A stretch of 64,000 nt of DNA, taken from assembly GCA_947579665.1 (NCBI GenBank), contig OX388352.1, positions 73,756,113-73,820,112 of the forward strand. Direction: 5' to 3'. The notes beneath the pieces are model-generated. The model worked only from the letters and a program-made list of their open reading frames with translations. It made no database searches and was not told the DNA's origin. The stretch is from Sympetrum striolatum. Lineage: Eukaryota > Arthropoda > Insecta > Odonata > Libellulidae. The first letter of the stretch is position 1, and each line of letters begins with the position of its first letter. This document shows positions 60,171 through 64,000 of the stretch, one piece after another. A program made the position numbers and the translations under genes.

Positions 60171-63130
60171 TGAATTACGACCAAAGCAACATTTTATGCT
60201 AACCGGGATACCATTTATTCCTATCGCCATGAGTTTGCTTTAGTCTACGATAAAAATCACTCATTCCAGAATTCGGGAACGCAGCCCCTAATTGCATCTT
60301 ATAATCAAGGAAGTAAATGTTATCATAAATTAGCAAATAAGTGATCAAGTTCAACGCAAGTTAAACCCGAGAAAACAAATCAATTTTCGCAAGCAAATAC
60401 CAATCAGGTAAGAAAATTATAGAATCGGAAATTAAACTTCTCTTTTCTAACAGATGGTAAACGTCGGAAGCGTTTCGTCTGGTGTCATCGCTACTTTATA
60501 TTATTAATAATAATAAACGTATTTTTTTAGGGCGAGATTGAGACATTGAAGCCTCTTCTTACATCTATCTCTTCGTCATATAAATTTCAAAGAAACAGAT
60601 TGCTTGAAAAAAGTAGGGAAGAAAACTAAATTACGAGTTCAAAATCCCAAGATTTGCTTAGAAAAAGATACACCGCAGCAGGAAAAGACCTGCAAGATCT
60701 GGGGTGTGAAAACCTGTGTTTCTTACACATGGTTAAGTAAATTCTTAGGGAAAAGCAGATTAAGAGAGATATGAAAGGAAAAAATACAATACAGATACAT
60801 ATTCAGGTAAATAAATCAATAAAAATGTGAAGAAAATAGTGGAAAGCGTGTAATAAGGTTAAAAGAAAAGAGCTACCGAATTAAAATGTCAATAGAGCAG
60901 TCGATATTAAAGAGTTTACTAGTGTAACCAGTTTCATCAATACTAAATTATAACATTAATAAAATTTGTCCATAAAACCAACTCAAAATTTTAAAGATGA
61001 TATGCGATGCGATTATAAATACGTTTTAATTCAGGAAATAACCATTATAAAAACACATAAATAGCAGAACATAGATAACATCGTGGAAATACCTAAATAA
61101 CAACAGATATTATGTATAAATGGGTCAAAAACGGGATGCCGGACAAAAATCGGACATAAAGGTAAAGGATAGAAAGTTTTCCATCTGCAAGGGGTGTGCA
61201 GATGGAAGGAGATTAATTAGGAGCACACGACTCTATTTATTGACTCGATGGACGAAAGAAGTGGCGCACATGCAAAGCGAAAGAGTATACTGCGCGAGCC
61301 TCTAGATACTGAAAATCGGATCACCGAAAGGACCTGCTTTTCGCAATTCTTGCTTTCCTAATCTCAGGATGAAAGCAAAAACACTCGCACTTATGTCCAA
61401 ATGATTTAATTTTTCGACTCGCGAAAACGCAAATATCCGTTACTTTTGCGAAATTCTCGCTCGGGAAACTTTATCTCGTCTTAATTAGCTAGGATCCGTT
61501 ACTTCGAGTGGACAATTATCACGCGGAGGAGTGCTTTCCCCACGAAACACGTCGACCTACATAAAGGGAACCCATACGCCCTAAGGAATAGCTGCATTCC
61601 ATTGTCGACGAACCCATTTCCATTAAAAATGGCTGATGGCGTAGAAAGCTTTTTTTCCAAAGATAGAAAATGGCGCGGCGCTCTCTCCAGTAGGGAGTGA
61701 AAGTGCCTCTCGGCTTTTATCCTTCTTCCACTCCAGATGAGGAACGTTCTTCCCAATGGCCATCGATCCTCAACGCGGCAGTATTTTTAAGGGGTGAAAG
61801 CTAAATTATTAGCGATATTGGAATGGATCATCGTGGAAAAGACTACCTGAATATTTGCAAACACTTCGGAACCCAAACACAGTGGGTGAGACGCAAAGTT
61901 CATGATATCTCAGGTGTTCCAAGGTGTTGTTGACACTTATTCCTTAATCGGTCTTTTTGGTGTTTCCGCACCCTCTCGGTGATGTCGAAACACGACTTTA
62001 TTGGCTGTGCCCTTCTCTAGGAAAGATGACCATAAGTTATCTCTCGTACCCAGAATCAGCAGGTCGGCTAACAAACTATCCAACATTGTGGACTTCTGCG
62101 ATTCCTTGAACACCACCAGGAAAGAGGCTTACACAATATTTACTTCTAATCCTATACCATAATCCATCAAATTTGCTATTCAATTGTATTGCTTTTCTTA
62201 TTGTATTGCTTTTCTTATTGTATTGTATTATGTATGATTTTAATCTGTATACTATTTTGCGTATTTTCTCTGTATTTTTTATTACACTCTATTTGTTTCC
62301 TATTTTCCTTCTGTGCTTTTCTCTATATTTTATTACGAATCATGTAATTGGGGAAACCTCTTTGGATCTAATAAATTATTATTATAAAAATATCGAATAT
62401 TTTGTTTAATCGGTGCTGTGGACTCCTTCATTCGGAATGGAACAGCTAGTACAAGTTAATCGAGGTAATTCGTGAAAATTAATGCCAAATGAACGCTTAT
62501 GAGTTCATCTCCTACAACATGCTGAAAGGCGGACTGCAGGAAATCATTTAGTGCATGGCTTATCCATATGAAGGCTCGCTATGGAAAAAAATCCGCCATT
62601 TCCTTCGGAAGATACATTTTTAAGCGAATTTGTGCATTTTCGCTCAATCAAACCAACGATATAAAATGGGAGAGTAGATATATTCAGTGGGGCGATATCG
62701 GAAAAGAAGACATCTCGAGAAGAGTGGTACCGATAGGCCACTCTTGAGTATCTTATCGCTCGCATACAAGCAGTTTCATTCAAAATCATCCGATATAAAC
62801 CGAATTTAATCGCTAATTGAGCCTAAAGAGAATATTTCCAATTTTTTGGTCGACAAGATGACCTGAAATGCAAAATTACTGATAATGCGAACATTCTTGG
62901 AGACTTGACGAAAAGTCCTCACTGATCGCAAAATAAGCGGAATGCTCTAAAGCAGAGGTGGTTCATGTTCTGAGGGGCCTCTTGCTAACTTTCAATAACG
63001 AATATCTTCATTCAAATAATTTTTTTCTAATCTAGCAAATGACTTCAAATCAAACGAAAACGCGACACTCTATGAACTCATTTTACAATTTCACTCGTTT
63101 TTCTACGCACTTCAACTCTGTAAAAAAGCT
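60171..63130. other. Unassigned region
   Basis: No exon recognised. 62170-62400 is T-rich with short tandem TGCTTTTCTTATTGTAT and ends CTTTGGATCTAATAAATTAT with a TTA-rich tail, which resembles the 3' end of a LINE, but I have no second copy to support it. Confidence 0.35.
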
Positions 63131-64000
63131 TATTTGAATATAGGCAATGCGCGACTCAAGTTTGGCCTGTTGGTTGCGGACTTTCTATATTATACGAGTA
63201 AAATGTTGATTGCATTCTGCAAGCATATCGATAACACATAAACAATTCATTCGTCCGGCATCGAACCCGGATCTTCCTGGTGATAATTACTATGCAGAAC
63301 AACAGAATATCAAAGTCTCTAACTATGTGTGAAAACTCAAGCAGAAATATTGGCTGCAACTGCCTCAAACGACGTCCTACTTTTCCCTTATATTCCTTAT
63401 GAGAGAAATGTTAATGTAGTCTGGTATGGAACCCAGGAATAGTACGGTCTTATCTAATTTTTTTCTTAAACCAATTCTTACCATACATCTTCTAGAAAAG
63501 CACGAACTTCCTATCATTTCGATAAGTGTATCAAAAAATAATGAAAAACTACCTCTATGTATTTTAAAGGGCAGATTTTTGCATCGTCCTAGCATCGAAC
63601 CCAGGATATTTTCTGTAAAAGTAATAAATGTTTTTGATAGATCATGACCATATCAACAGGCTCCTAGAGTTTTGATTCTCTACCTATCCGGAAAGTATTT
63701 TTTTTTAATTCCCGAAAATCAAAGCAATGCATTTAAATGGAAAAAATCGGGACTTTGGGGCCTTCTGGAATCGAACCCATGACACTGAGGTTCAAAATCG
63801 AAATTTTTCTGGCGGTAACACGTTATGGCCAATACGTCGTAAACATTTCAAGTCAATGACACTTGTAGTTTAGCCTGTGAATTAGTATCCTATCTATCTA
63901 TCTATATGAATACGAGTAAAATGTAGCTTGCATACTGCAAGCAGATTGACAACACTAATTTCATGTCGGTATCATATCGGGACGGTCCTCAAAAGAAAAA
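63131..64000 (+). repeat. Monomer family M array at the right edge
   Basis: The CATCGAACCC/GGAACCCAGG motif recurs near 63259, 63425, 63592 and 63768 (166-176 bp apart), with GCAATGCATTTAAATGGAAA and TCTACCTATCCGGAAAGTA between. ATACGAGTAAAATGT.G.TTGCAT.CTGCAAGC occurs at both 63195 and 63913. TTTCAAGTCAATGACACTT (63850) is shared with 52677. The array runs to the window edge. Confidence 0.72.

Noticed and set aside
62170..62400. T-rich segment ending in CTTTGGATCTAATAAATTATT as a LINE tail.
   Set aside because: Plausible by appearance, but no second copy in the window and no coding remnant upstream, so it is mentioned only within the unassigned region.

Overview
The window is AT-rich, intron-rich DNA from an animal, most likely an arthropod (probably an insect). 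Evidence: GT-AG introns of up to about 18 kb, a TATA/initiator core promoter with a CAGT-type start, and a repeat load typical of large arthropod genomes (tRNA-headed SINEs, non-LTR retrotransposon 3' ends, Penelope-like elements, hAT, pogo and Tc1/mariner-type nonautonomous elements). I cannot name the species. No prokaryotic gene organisation, CRISPR array, rRNA gene or functional tRNA gene is visible.

One protein-coding gene is recognisable, on the minus strand: an ARHGAP20-like Rho GTPase-activating protein. Ten exons joined by phase-compatible GT-AG junctions encode about 626 residues. The order is an N-terminal extension, a PH domain (exons at 12.5, 10.9 and 6.4 kb), a Ras-associating domain (5.4 and 4.5 kb), a basic linker and a RhoGAP domain (1.7, 1.05 and 0.6 kb). 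The C-terminus lies left of the window. The true start of the long isoform is not found to the right of 32,146. A second first exon at 24.1-24.2 kb, behind its own TATA/Inr pair at 24.39-24.42 kb, would give a shorter isoform.

Layout: 1-6.5 kb holds the RhoGAP, RA and end-of-PH exons, with a small hAT element (8-bp target duplication) in an intron. 6.5-14.3 kb holds the PH and N-terminal exons, a LINE 3' end, an (AT)n tract and a SINE. 14.3-24 kb is a long intron with a SINE, three foldback sequences and an array of ~165-bp degenerate monomers. 24-32 kb holds the alternative promoter and exon, a 318-bp tandem duplication, a 66-bp tandem repeat, the inverted copy of the monomer family and the 5'-most exon. 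32-64 kb has no recognisable coding exon. It is a repeat graveyard: a 77-bp mariner-type element, two LINE fragments, an RTE-type fragment, a 484-bp pogo-type MITE, and a nested cluster at 48.4-52.8 kb. That cluster contains a hAT-like element carrying a SINE, a Penelope tail and a LINE tail, followed by a Penelope-like insertion inside the monomer array with a 13-bp target duplication. Further right are a dispersed repeat pair, tandem repeats, a Grainyhead-type palindrome and a final monomer array at 63.1-64 kb.

The most interesting parts are the alternative promoter of the RhoGAP gene, the multi-copy ~165-bp monomer family in both orientations, and the Penelope-derived structures whose ends are defined by target duplications.
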